Shown piece after piece: positions 1-5,846 of a stretch of DNA of 6,829 nucleotides. A model generated the notes under the pieces. That model worked only from the letters and a program-made list of their open reading frames with translations, made no database searches and was not told where the DNA came from. The DNA is taken from positions 1-6,829 of the forward strand of contig CADCPU010000352.1 of assembly GCA_902803365.1 (NCBI GenBank), given 5' to 3'. Made by a program: the position numbers and the translations under genes. Position 1 is the stretch's first letter. Each line of letters starts with the position of its first letter. The stretch comes from Oscillospiraceae bacterium (lineage in GTDB: Bacteria > Bacillota_A > Clostridia > Saccharofermentanales > Saccharofermentanaceae).

Positions 1-947
1 AGGGATCTGAAGTAATCTACTGTATTCTTCCAGAGTATGTCATACCACTTCTTGGACTCCTCAGGCTTACATACAACGATCATCTCCTGCTTCTCGAACT
101 GGTGGATGCGGTATACGCCTCTCTCCTCAATGCCGTGAGCACCGACTTCCTTACGGAAGCAGGGAGAATAGCTCGTAAGAGTCTGAGGAAGCTGATCCTC
201 GTCCGTGAGAGTATTGATGAACTTACCGATCATGGAGTGCTCGGATGTACCGATGAGGTAGAGATCCTCGCCCTCGATCTTATACATCATGTTCTCCATC
301 TCAGCAAAGCTCATAACGCCGTTAACAACTGCGGATCTGATCATGAACGGAGGAACGAAGTATGTAAATCCCCTGTCGATCATGAAGTCTCTTGCATAAG
401 AGAGGATAGCGGAGTGAAGTCTTGCGATATCACCCTTGAGGTAGTAGAAACCGTTACCGGATGTTCTTCTTGCTGCATCAAGATCGATACCGTTGAGTTT
501 TTCCATGATGTCAACGTGATAAGGGATCTCAAACTCAGGAACAAAAGGCTCACCGAACTTCTCGATCTCGACATTCTCGCTGTCGTCCTTACCGATCGGT
601 ACGGAAGGATCGATGATGTTAGGGATAACGAGCATGATCTTTCTGATCTCTTCCTCAAGCTCTGTCTCCTTAGCGGACAGTGCCTCGAGCTCGGAAGCCA
701 TGGAAGCAACTTCAGCCTTAGCCTTCTCTGCTTCGTCCTTCTTGCCCTGGCCCATGAAGAAACCGATCTGCTTGCTTATGGAATTACGCTGGCTTCTCAA
801 GTATTCTGCGCGAGTCTTGCTCTCACGGAATTCCTTGTCGAGTTCGATTACCTTATCGACAAGAGGAAGCTTATCGTCCTGAAACTTATTCTTGATGTTT
901 GTCTTTACGATCTCCGGGTTCTGACGGAGAAATTTGATATCCAACAT
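1..947 (-). CDS. serS: Seryl-tRNA synthetase, N-terminal 315 codons (3' end outside window)
   Basis: This enzyme charges tRNA-Ser with serine in the cytoplasm using ATP. The reverse-strand frame stays open from 947 to the left edge. It begins MLDIKFLRQNPE, the classic SerS opening. Residues of about 25-105 are charged and heptad-like, matching the tRNA-binding coiled-coil arm. The serine-site TSE motif is at 234-236. Class II motif 2 is at 264-288, with F264-R265-x-E267, R280 and HQF at 282-284. Motif 3 and roughly 110 C-terminal residues are missing because the window ends. An ATG at 953 is in frame, but it sits 1 base from the Shine-Dalgarno; the ATG at 947 is 7 bases from it and gives the family's usual N-terminus. 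The usual bacterial GTGQLPKF-like segment is not seen; the equivalent region reads GVMSFAEMENMMYKI, and motif 2 reads FRKEVGAHG, a pattern I associate with archaeal-like SerS. The gene has its own promoter and a short leader. Confidence 0.96.
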   Translation of the reverse strand, partial: MLDIKFLRQNPEIVKTNIKNKFQDDKLPLVDKVIELDKEFRESKTRAEYLRSQRNSISKQIGFFMGQGKKDEAEKAKAEVASMASELEALSAKETELEEEIRKIMLVIPNIIDPSVPIGKDDSENVEIEKFGEPFVPEFEIPYHVDIMEKLNGIDLDAARRTSGNGFYYLKGDIARLHSAILSYARDFMIDRGFTYFVPPFMIRSAVVNGVMSFAEMENMMYKIEGEDLYLIGTSEHSMIGKFINTLTDEDQLPQTLTSYSPCFRKEVGAHGIEERGVYRIHQFEKQEMIVVCKPEESKKWYDILWKNTVDYFRS

Positions 948-954
948 AGACATC

Positions 955-959
955 CCTCC
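955..959 (-). promoter_or_regulatory. Shine-Dalgarno of serS (decides the start)
   Basis: Read on the minus strand this is GGAGG. It lies 7 bases before the ATG at 947 but only 1 base before the in-frame ATG at 953, so translation should begin at 947. Confidence 0.8.
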
Positions 960-976
960 AAATTTTTATCTTGTTT

Positions 977-1005
977 ATTTTATTCTTATTGAACTTAAAT
1001 ATCAA
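977..1005 (-). promoter_or_regulatory. Sigma-70-type promoter of serS
   Basis: On the minus strand a -35 TTGATA (1005-1000) is followed by a 17-base spacer and a -10 TAAAAT (982-977). Transcription would start near 970, leaving a leader of about 23 bases before the ATG at 947. That is too short to hold a T-box or other riboswitch. Some transcripts may also read through from the DUF4015 gene upstream, because no convincing terminator separates the two genes. Confidence 0.65.
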
Positions 1006-1020
1006 CATAGCGCAGGCGCT

Positions 1021-2370
1021 TTAGCCGTTGTTTCCGCCGTACTGTCCTGACGGGTATTCACCTCCTGCGTTCCACAGGATGAACTCTGAAAGTCCCGTAT
1101 CCTCGATGGCTCTTATCTGGTCATTTATCGCTGTGTAGTCGTAGACCATATAGTTGCCTGCTCCGATGTAGCTTGCGGTGAAGGCCTGACAATAAGGTCT
1201 TACCGTACTGTATCCCGGTCTTGTGTGATACTGTGATCCGATCGAGAGCGCGTCGAACATTACCTGGTACGGAGCCTTGTCAGGGAACTCGTGAACGTGA
1301 CCGTTCATCATTGTTCCGAGTGCGTAGTGTGAAGGATAGATCATCGGGCACAGAGAATCGACTCCCGTAAATCCGATGTTCGACCAATCCTGTCCGAGGA
1401 TCTCTCCGTCGAGCGGGGAAGATACCGCGATACCGAAGATGTCTGCGGAGACAGGTGTTCCAGTAGTATCCTGGATCCTTCTTCTTGCTGTCTGAAGGAA
1501 TCTGTCGATCGCCATATACTTATCAGGAACTTCGCCTTCTACTCCGAAGTAAGCCTTGTTGCCTGTGGTAGAAGATCCTGTCGGGAATCTTACGTAGTCG
1601 AACTGGATCTCGTCGACACCGTAATCGAGCGCTTCAAGAGCAAGTTCGATATGATAATCCCAGTTTCTCGTATCATAAGGACTCAAGAAGCTCGAAGAGC
1701 CCTCGTTGGAGAAAAGGAGCGGCGTGCCTGAGCTGTCGCAGATGGCTCGGTCAGGTTCTGCCGCGATGAGCATCGGGTCTTTAAATACGACTATTCTTCC
1801 GATCACGTAGATATCTCTGGAGTGACACTCGTCACATATCTCCTTGAGGTCATACTGTACGTTGACCGAACCTGACTTCTTGGCTACTTCGTTCTTGCTG
1901 TCGAAAAGGACTCCGTAGTATTCCTTGAGATCCAATACAAAGGCGTTGATCTCGGAATTGGCTGCGAGTTCGTAGTTGGCTTCCATATTGAATGCGGCAC
2001 CCACATAGATGCCCTTGACCTCTTTGTGTCTCAGAGGTACAGGCTCATCAACCTCCGGAAGCGGTCCGAAGTATTCTTCGCAGAGTGCGTTCTTCTCTTC
2101 ACCGAAGTCAAGATTTTCGTTTATGACAAACGGTGTAGGGGAAGGCGTCGGAGGAACTGTAGGTTCCGTAACCGTAGTAAAGACAGTCGGTTCTGTTATG
2201 CTGAGCGACATCTGATCAGTCGTGCCGTTTGCAAGTCTGGAGAAAAATCCCCCTGCTACGACCAGACCCAATATCAGTGCAAAAAAGGCAAGGATAAAGG
2301 TAAGAGCCTGAAGTGCTTTGATGGCTCCTGTTTCTTTAACCTTTACTGTCTTGTTACCGTCGTTATCCAT
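1021..2370 (-). CDS. Membrane-anchored DUF4015 protein (putative glycosyl hydrolase, TIM barrel)
   Basis: This 449-residue protein has a short basic cytoplasmic N-terminus and a hydrophobic span at about 20-42. A Pro/Thr-rich linker at about 59-81 then leads to a large extracytoplasmic domain at about 118-440. That domain matches DUF4015 (Pfam PF13200, putative glycosyl hydrolase): it opens VKGIYVG at 118-124, has NAFVLDLKE at 142-150 and the hallmark DEIQFDYVRFP at 253-263, then SADIFG at 308-313 and MIYPSHY at 343-349. D147, D258 and D310 are acidic residues at barrel-strand-like ends and are reasonable candidates for the active site; this is inference. The substrate is unknown; a cell-wall or exopolysaccharide glycan is plausible. 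The start at 2370 has GAGGG 5 bases upstream and a promoter in front. It reads in the same direction as serS but has its own promoter. Confidence 0.88.
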   Translation of the reverse strand: MDNDGNKTVKVKETGAIKALQALTFILAFFALILGLVVAGGFFSRLANGTTDQMSLSITEPTVFTTVTEPTVPPTPSPTPFVINENLDFGEEKNALCEEYFGPLPEVDEPVPLRHKEVKGIYVGAAFNMEANYELAANSEINAFVLDLKEYYGVLFDSKNEVAKKSGSVNVQYDLKEICDECHSRDIYVIGRIVVFKDPMLIAAEPDRAICDSSGTPLLFSNEGSSSFLSPYDTRNWDYHIELALEALDYGVDEIQFDYVRFPTGSSTTGNKAYFGVEGEVPDKYMAIDRFLQTARRRIQDTTGTPVSADIFGIAVSSPLDGEILGQDWSNIGFTGVDSLCPMIYPSHYALGTMMNGHVHEFPDKAPYQVMFDALSIGSQYHTRPGYSTVRPYCQAFTASYIGAGNYMVYDYTAINDQIRAIEDTGLSEFILWNAGGEYPSGQYGGNNG

Positions 2371-2402
2371 CTGATCCCTCTTTATAAATAAAATACCTAT
2401 TG

Positions 2403-2431
2403 ATTATACAGTGCAGACAGAAAAACAACAA
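2403..2431 (-). promoter_or_regulatory. Promoter of the DUF4015 gene
   Basis: On the minus strand a perfect -10 TATAAT (2408-2403) lies 17 bases after a weak -35 TTGTTG (2431-2426). Transcription should start near 2396, giving a leader of about 26 bases to the ATG at 2370. The leader carries the GAGGG ribosome binding site at 2380-2376. Confidence 0.65.
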
Positions 2432-2446
2432 ATAATAAATGAGATA

Positions 2447-2455
2447 TGGTAGAAT
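2447..2455 (+). promoter_or_regulatory. Extended -10 promoter of the Nudix-yigZ-htrA operon
   Basis: TGG followed by TAGAAT forms an extended -10 element (TGn plus a 5-of-6 match to TATAAT). No good -35 is present; the position 17 bases upstream (2427-2432) is A-rich and overlaps the -35 of the divergent promoter. Transcription would begin near 2462, which excludes the ATG at 2439 as the start of the downstream gene. Confidence 0.5.
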
Positions 2456-2466
2456 AAGTGTAAAGA

Positions 2467-2479
2467 GACACACGGTGTC
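2467..2479 (+). repeat. Short inverted repeat in the leader of the Nudix gene
   Basis: GACAC and GTGTC form a perfect 5-base inverted repeat around ACG. It ends directly against the GGGAGG ribosome binding site at 2480-2485. It could be a weak hairpin or half of an operator, but it is short enough to be chance. Confidence 0.3.
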
Positions 2480-2489
2480 GGGAGGTTCT

Positions 2490-2903
2490 ATGATAATCCG
2501 CAACTGCGCAGGTGGTATAGTATTTAACAATGATTCGGTCCTTATGCTAAGGAATGATAAGCACGAGTGGGTATTCCCCAAGGGTGTTGTCAGAGTCGGA
2601 CAGAAGGAAAAGGATATTGCAGTCGAGAGGATCAAGATCGAAGCGGGCATAGATGCTTCGATACTCGCTCCATGCGGTAAGACCAATTATGAGTTCTACT
2701 CGATCACGAGACAGAAACCTATCCACAATAATGTCTCTTGGTTCGTTATGAATACTTCAGAGAATAATGTAACGCCGAGCAGTGAAGAAAACTTCATAGA
2801 CGGCGGATTCTTCCCGATAGACAAAGCCATGGAGATGGTTACATACAGCCAGGACAGATCCCTTCTGATGATGGCTTATCAGAGATATAAGGAGCTCATC
2901 TGA
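2490..2903 (+). CDS. Nudix-fold protein with degenerate Nudix box
   Basis: This 137-residue protein is of normal length for a single Nudix domain. It opens MIIRNCAGGIVF, the usual first strand, and has EWVFPKG at 26-32 just before the Nudix box. The box at 32-54 departs from G-x5-E-x7-R-E-U-x-E-E-x-G-U: it reads G32-x5-Q38-x7-E46-R47-I48-x-I50-E51-x-G53-I54. Most of the metal-binding glutamates are therefore replaced and only E51 remains. Intact Nudix enzymes hydrolyse nucleoside diphosphates linked to another group; this one may have altered or no hydrolase activity and could instead bind a nucleotide ligand. An in-frame ATG at 2439 lacks a ribosome binding site and lies upstream of the predicted transcription start. 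The ATG at 2490 has GGGAGG 4 bases upstream, so it is preferred. It is the first gene of a plus-strand operon, 24 bases before yigZ. Confidence 0.88.
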   Translation: MIIRNCAGGIVFNNDSVLMLRNDKHEWVFPKGVVRVGQKEKDIAVERIKIEAGIDASILAPCGKTNYEFYSITRQKPIHNNVSWFVMNTSENNVTPSSEENFIDGGFFPIDKAMEMVTYSQDRSLLMMAYQRYKELI

Positions 2904-2927
2904 TACCTTGGTGTATCGGAGTTAACG

Positions 2928-3641
2928 GTGATGGCCAGGAATAAGGAACAGGTCGAGTCGGCGCTTCCCGCAGTTCCCATAAGGAGAAGGACGGTCAGGG
3001 AATACGCGACTTATGAATTCGAAGTCAAAAGATCGACTTTTATCGGATATTGCAAACCCGTACTTACAAAAGAAGAAGCGGATGCTTTTGTCGACGAGAT
3101 AAGAAAGAAGCATTCTGATGCAAGGCATAATGTATATGCCTGGGTCTTAAAGAAGAATATCAATCTCCAGAAATACAGTGATGACGGTGAACCTTCAGGT
3201 ACTGCGGGTCTTCCTGTCATGTCCGTTTTGACGAAGAACGGACTTACCGATATCGCAGTCGTTGTAACCAGGTACTTCGGAGGCATACTCTTGGGCAAGG
3301 GCGGACTGATGCGTGCATATACGAAGGCTGCTTCTGAGGCGGTCAAGAAAGCTCTTCCGGTGACACTTGAGATGTGTGCGGTGTATAAGACGCGTGTAGA
3401 CTACAAAAATTGTGATAAACTTATTTTCGAGATAAACAATAAGGGCTGGACGGTTCAAAACGTCGAATACGGCGAGAACGTCGAGTTCATAAATAATATT
3501 CCGCTTGAGAAGGCACAGGAGTTTACCGATTTCGTCTTTGACGTAAGTTCGGGAACGATAATGCCGGAGAAGATCGACGAGACGGAAGCCGTGAGCGGCG
3601 AGTTCGAATTCTGTGAAGAAGAGATCGACGAGGCGGAATAA
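2928..3641 (+). CDS. yigZ: YigZ/IMPACT family protein (UPF0029)
   Basis: This 237-residue protein carries the UPF0029 signature clearly: KRSTFIGYCKPV at 34-45, DARHNVYAW at 64-72, DDGEPSGTAGLPV at 85-97, and VVVTRYFGGILLGKGGLMRAYTKA from 111. Residues of about 150-207 fit the C-terminal DUF1949 domain. Bacterial members are widespread and poorly understood; the eukaryotic relative IMPACT modulates the Gcn2 stress pathway, so a link to translation or nucleic acid binding is only suggested. It is somewhat longer than the usual 205-215 residues, with about 20 extra residues at the N-terminus and an acidic tail (EFCEEEIDEAE). The start is ambiguous: GTG at 2928 is 6 bases from GGAG (2918-2921), and ATG at 2931 is 9 bases from it. 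It lies 12 bases before htrA, so the two are very likely co-transcribed. Confidence 0.93.
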   Translation: MMARNKEQVESALPAVPIRRRTVREYATYEFEVKRSTFIGYCKPVLTKEEADAFVDEIRKKHSDARHNVYAWVLKKNINLQKYSDDGEPSGTAGLPVMSVLTKNGLTDIAVVVTRYFGGILLGKGGLMRAYTKAASEAVKKALPVTLEMCAVYKTRVDYKNCDKLIFEINNKGWTVQNVEYGENVEFINNIPLEKAQEFTDFVFDVSSGTIMPEKIDETEAVSGEFEFCEEEIDEAE

Positions 3642-3653
3642 CAGGAGGCATAT

Positions 3654-5033
3654 ATGTCTGAAGACGAAAACAAAGATATAGAAAACACAAGTATGTTTAA
3701 CGGCATAACGAGTGCCGATGAACATGCTGCTGAAGAGACTCCGTTCGTGCAGCCGGAGATCAAGGAGCCGTTGGAAACGACAGAGATCACAGGTGAGGCT
3801 TTACCTGAATCCGAGCCGGAGCCACAGGTGAAGATCATCTATAAGGAACCTGAGAAGCCGAGCAAGACTCCGCTTGTAGTCTTAACAGTTCTCCTTATCT
3901 GTGCGACGATATATATCTGCTTTCAGTCAGCATATGTATTTATGCTCACGAGCGGCAAACTTGAGAGGGCAAACAAAGGCGCGATCAAGCCGACTGAAGC
4001 CGATACCGAACCGGTCAATACCGAGATCTCGAATGAAGAAGCGATCGATCCGCACTTTTCCATAGAAGATGCGGCTGCCGTACATATCGACGGCAAGAAG
4101 ACGCTCAGTACCGTTGAGATCTGCGAAGTCGTCTCGCCTGCTACGGTAACGATCTATATCTACGAAGAGAATGCAACTTCTTATGATAGCGCAGTATCTG
4201 CAGGCTCAGGTTTTATCATCTCGAAGGACGGCTATATCGTGACCAACGAGCATGTAGTGGCTGATCTTAAGAACGAGGATTTCAAGGGAAGCATCAAGGT
4301 ATATGTCCAGGATTACGAAGAGCCGTTCGAAGCGACAGTCGTAGGTTCTGACATCCAGACTGATATCGCCGTCATCAAGATCGAGCCTGACAAGGAACTT
4401 AAGACCGTCACGCTCGGAGATTCCGATATTCTCCGTAACGGTGAACTCGCAGTAGCGATCGGTAATCCTCTCGGAACATTTGAAGGAACGATCACCGTCG
4501 GAGTTGTCTCAGGTAAAGAGCGCCCGATGAATAATAACGGCTATACGATGAACCTCATTCAGACGGATGCATCCGTCAACAACGGTAACAGCGGCGGACC
4601 GCTCCTGAATTCCTTTGGTGAGGTCGTAGGTGTCGTAAATGCCAAGATATCCACTGCAGAAGGTCTGGGATTTGCGATCCCGATCAATTCGGTAAAGGGT
4701 ATCATCGAATCGCTGATCCAGCACGGTTATGTGGCAGACAGGCCATATCTCGGAATCACGGTCGGTATGATCATGGAGGAGTCATACTTCGGAGCAGTCG
4801 AGGGAGTGTATGTTCAGGATCTTTTCCCGGACGGTCCGGGTGCCCAGGCAGGCTTCAAGATCGACGATAAGATCGTTAAGATGGACGGTATTGAAATTAA
4901 GACGACAAGTGATATTATTGAAATACGTGACTCGCATAAGGTCGGCGACGTTATAGAATGCGTAGTCGAGAGAGACGGCAAAGAAGTCACGCTCAATCTG
5001 ACGATAGGAGACAGTCACGACTATAATGGCTAA
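3654..5033 (+). CDS. htrA: HtrA/DegP-like membrane-anchored serine protease with one PDZ domain
   Basis: This protein degrades or refolds damaged proteins on the outer face of the membrane. The 459 residues begin with a long acidic, presumably cytoplasmic region (1-70) ending in KPSK. A membrane span follows at about 73-97, then a linker rich in Glu and Thr. The trypsin-like domain runs from about 150 to 355. The catalytic triad is intact: H200 in VTNEHVV, D237 in SDIQTDIAVIKI and S313 in NNGNSGGPLLN. A single PDZ domain occupies about 362-455 and includes YLGITV and the GPGAQAGFKIDDKIVKMDG region. The start is well supported, with AGGAGG 5 bases upstream. The gene lies 12 bases after yigZ. 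Its stop codon overlaps the start region of a small membrane-protein gene. No CssR-type or other recognisable stress operator is apparent immediately upstream. Confidence 0.95.
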   Translation: MSEDENKDIENTSMFNGITSADEHAAEETPFVQPEIKEPLETTEITGEALPESEPEPQVKIIYKEPEKPSKTPLVVLTVLLICATIYICFQSAYVFMLTSGKLERANKGAIKPTEADTEPVNTEISNEEAIDPHFSIEDAAAVHIDGKKTLSTVEICEVVSPATVTIYIYEENATSYDSAVSAGSGFIISKDGYIVTNEHVVADLKNEDFKGSIKVYVQDYEEPFEATVVGSDIQTDIAVIKIEPDKELKTVTLGDSDILRNGELAVAIGNPLGTFEGTITVGVVSGKERPMNNNGYTMNLIQTDASVNNGNSGGPLLNSFGEVVGVVNAKISTAEGLGFAIPINSVKGIIESLIQHGYVADRPYLGITVGMIMEESYFGAVEGVYVQDLFPDGPGAQAGFKIDDKIVKMDGIEIKTTSDIIEIRDSHKVGDVIECVVERDGKEVTLNLTIGDSHDYNG

Positions 5034-5142
5034 TGAGAAGAAGGTAAAAAGAAGCGTTAAGATCATCGCGGTCATAGTTGCAGTGGTTATGTTGTTGTCA
5101 CTGTTCTATGGATCGATCCTGATGGTGATGTACGCTTCATGA
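5026..5142 (+). CDS. Small basic single-span membrane protein, 38 residues
   Basis: This short frame starts at an ATG inside the last codons of htrA and overlaps that gene by 8 bases in the +1 frame. The product opens MANEKKVKRSVK, strongly basic, and continues as one hydrophobic segment at about 13-35 before ending YAS. That fits a positive-inside single-span protein. There is no close ribosome binding site: the nearest GGAG is 15 bases upstream, so translation would depend on ribosomes finishing htrA. It fills the space between htrA and the terminator, and a basic start followed by an uninterrupted hydrophobic run is unlikely in random DNA. It resembles in outline the tiny Firmicutes membrane proteins such as DUF4044 or Prli42, but I cannot assign it to either. 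A role as an HtrA partner is only inference from position. Confidence 0.6.
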   Translation: MANEKKVKRSVKIIAVIVAVVMLLSLFYGSILMVMYAS

Positions 5143-5165
5143 CAATTGATCAGTATAAAAACTAT

Positions 5166-5203
5166 AAAGGATGCCTCACTTTGATGTGAGACATCCTTTT
5201 TTT
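5166..5203 (+). terminator. Intrinsic terminator between convergent operons
   Basis: AAAGGATG-C-CTCAC (5166-5179) pairs with GTGAG-A-CATCCTTT (5186-5199) around the 6-base loop TTTGAT, with a single C-A mismatch. It is followed by an uninterrupted run of T to 5203. It ends the Nudix-yigZ-htrA operon. The last T residues overlap the stop codon of the minus-strand phosphatase gene. Read on the minus strand the same hairpin is followed by CTTTATAGTTTTTA, so it may terminate both operons, less strongly leftward. Confidence 0.92.
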
Positions 5204-5846
5204 ACAGTTTAAAAAAGTATTCTTCTTTTGCAGGTATGCCGTTCCTCATAAGTATCACGGCTTTGGAAATACCGCTCTCGTCGGGCTTGTCGATCATAAA
5301 CCTGAAAAGCTTTGTCTGTTCGACAACTGCTGTCTTGCGAAGCGTCGATACGTCTCTTCCTTCGAGGATCGTAAGAAGTGTCTGCACCAATATCTGGTGT
5401 GTGACCAGAAGGATCGGGCCGTTGTCTTCTCTCTCGGTGAGCTTTTTAATGAGTTCTCTGACCCTCGCGTCAACTTCAAAGAAAGTCTCTCCACCGTCTA
5501 TCGGTGTGTACAGATGAGCTTCGCTCTTGAACCTGTCATATTCTGCCGGATACTCTTCGTATGCTTCTGCGGCACGGACACCCTCCCATATACCAAGATC
5601 CATCTCGCGCAGGAGCGGTTCGACTTTTATGGGGAGCTTGCCCTCCGTTGCAAGGTATGCGGTCTGCAGTGCTCTCGGCATCGGACTTACCAGTACTTCG
5701 GTTATGTCCTTACCGCGGATCTGAGGGCGGAGATCGATCGCTCCGTTGATCCCTTCATCCGTCAGGGGAGAGTTGAGTTTTCCCTGCATCTTTGTTTCCT
5801 GATTCCACACGGTCTTACCGTGTCTTACGGCATATATCTCCGTCAT
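5202..5846 (-). CDS. Histidine phosphatase superfamily protein (phosphoglycerate mutase-like)
   Basis: This 214-residue cytoplasmic protein has the full branch-1 histidine phosphatase signature. The RHG motif is at 8-10 (YAVRHGKTVWN), with H9 as the phosphorylated residue. R58 lies in SPMPRALQTA, the acidic proton donor is E81 in REMDLGIWEG, and the second histidine is H150 in LLVTHQ. Length and motifs fit the GpmB/PhoE/CobC-like group, which removes phosphate from varied small molecules; the substrate cannot be told from sequence. There is no clear Shine-Dalgarno. The start ATG overlaps the stop codon of the upstream gene as ATGA (5846-5843), so translation is probably coupled to that gene. 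Its stop codon at 5204-5202 lies within the T-run of the shared terminator. Confidence 0.92.
   Translation of the reverse strand: MTEIYAVRHGKTVWNQETKMQGKLNSPLTDEGINGAIDLRPQIRGKDITEVLVSPMPRALQTAYLATEGKLPIKVEPLLREMDLGIWEGVRAAEAYEEYPAEYDRFKSEAHLYTPIDGGETFFEVDARVRELIKKLTEREDNGPILLVTHQILVQTLLTILEGRDVSTLRKTAVVEQTKLFRFMIDKPDESGISKAVILMRNGIPAKEEYFFKL

Noticed and set aside
102..992. A 296-codon open frame on the plus strand opposite serS
   Set aside because: The minus strand encodes clear SerS through this region. The plus-strand frame matches no recognisable protein pattern and is a by-product of codon bias.
1009..1020. AGCGC-AG-GCGCT palindrome after the DUF4015 stop as a terminator
   Set aside because: The loop would be only 2 bases, and no T-run follows on the minus strand.
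2439..2489. Upstream in-frame ATG as start of the Nudix gene
   Set aside because: It has no ribosome binding site, it precedes the likely transcription start, and it adds 17 residues not expected before the first Nudix strand.
3195..3838. Minus-strand frames opposite yigZ and the htrA start
   Set aside because: They are antisense to well-supported genes and show only low-complexity Ser/Phe-rich or unrecognisable translations.
5033..5049. ATG overlapping the htrA stop as TAATG
   Set aside because: This frame stops after a few codons; the ATG at 5026 is the one that opens the 38-residue frame.
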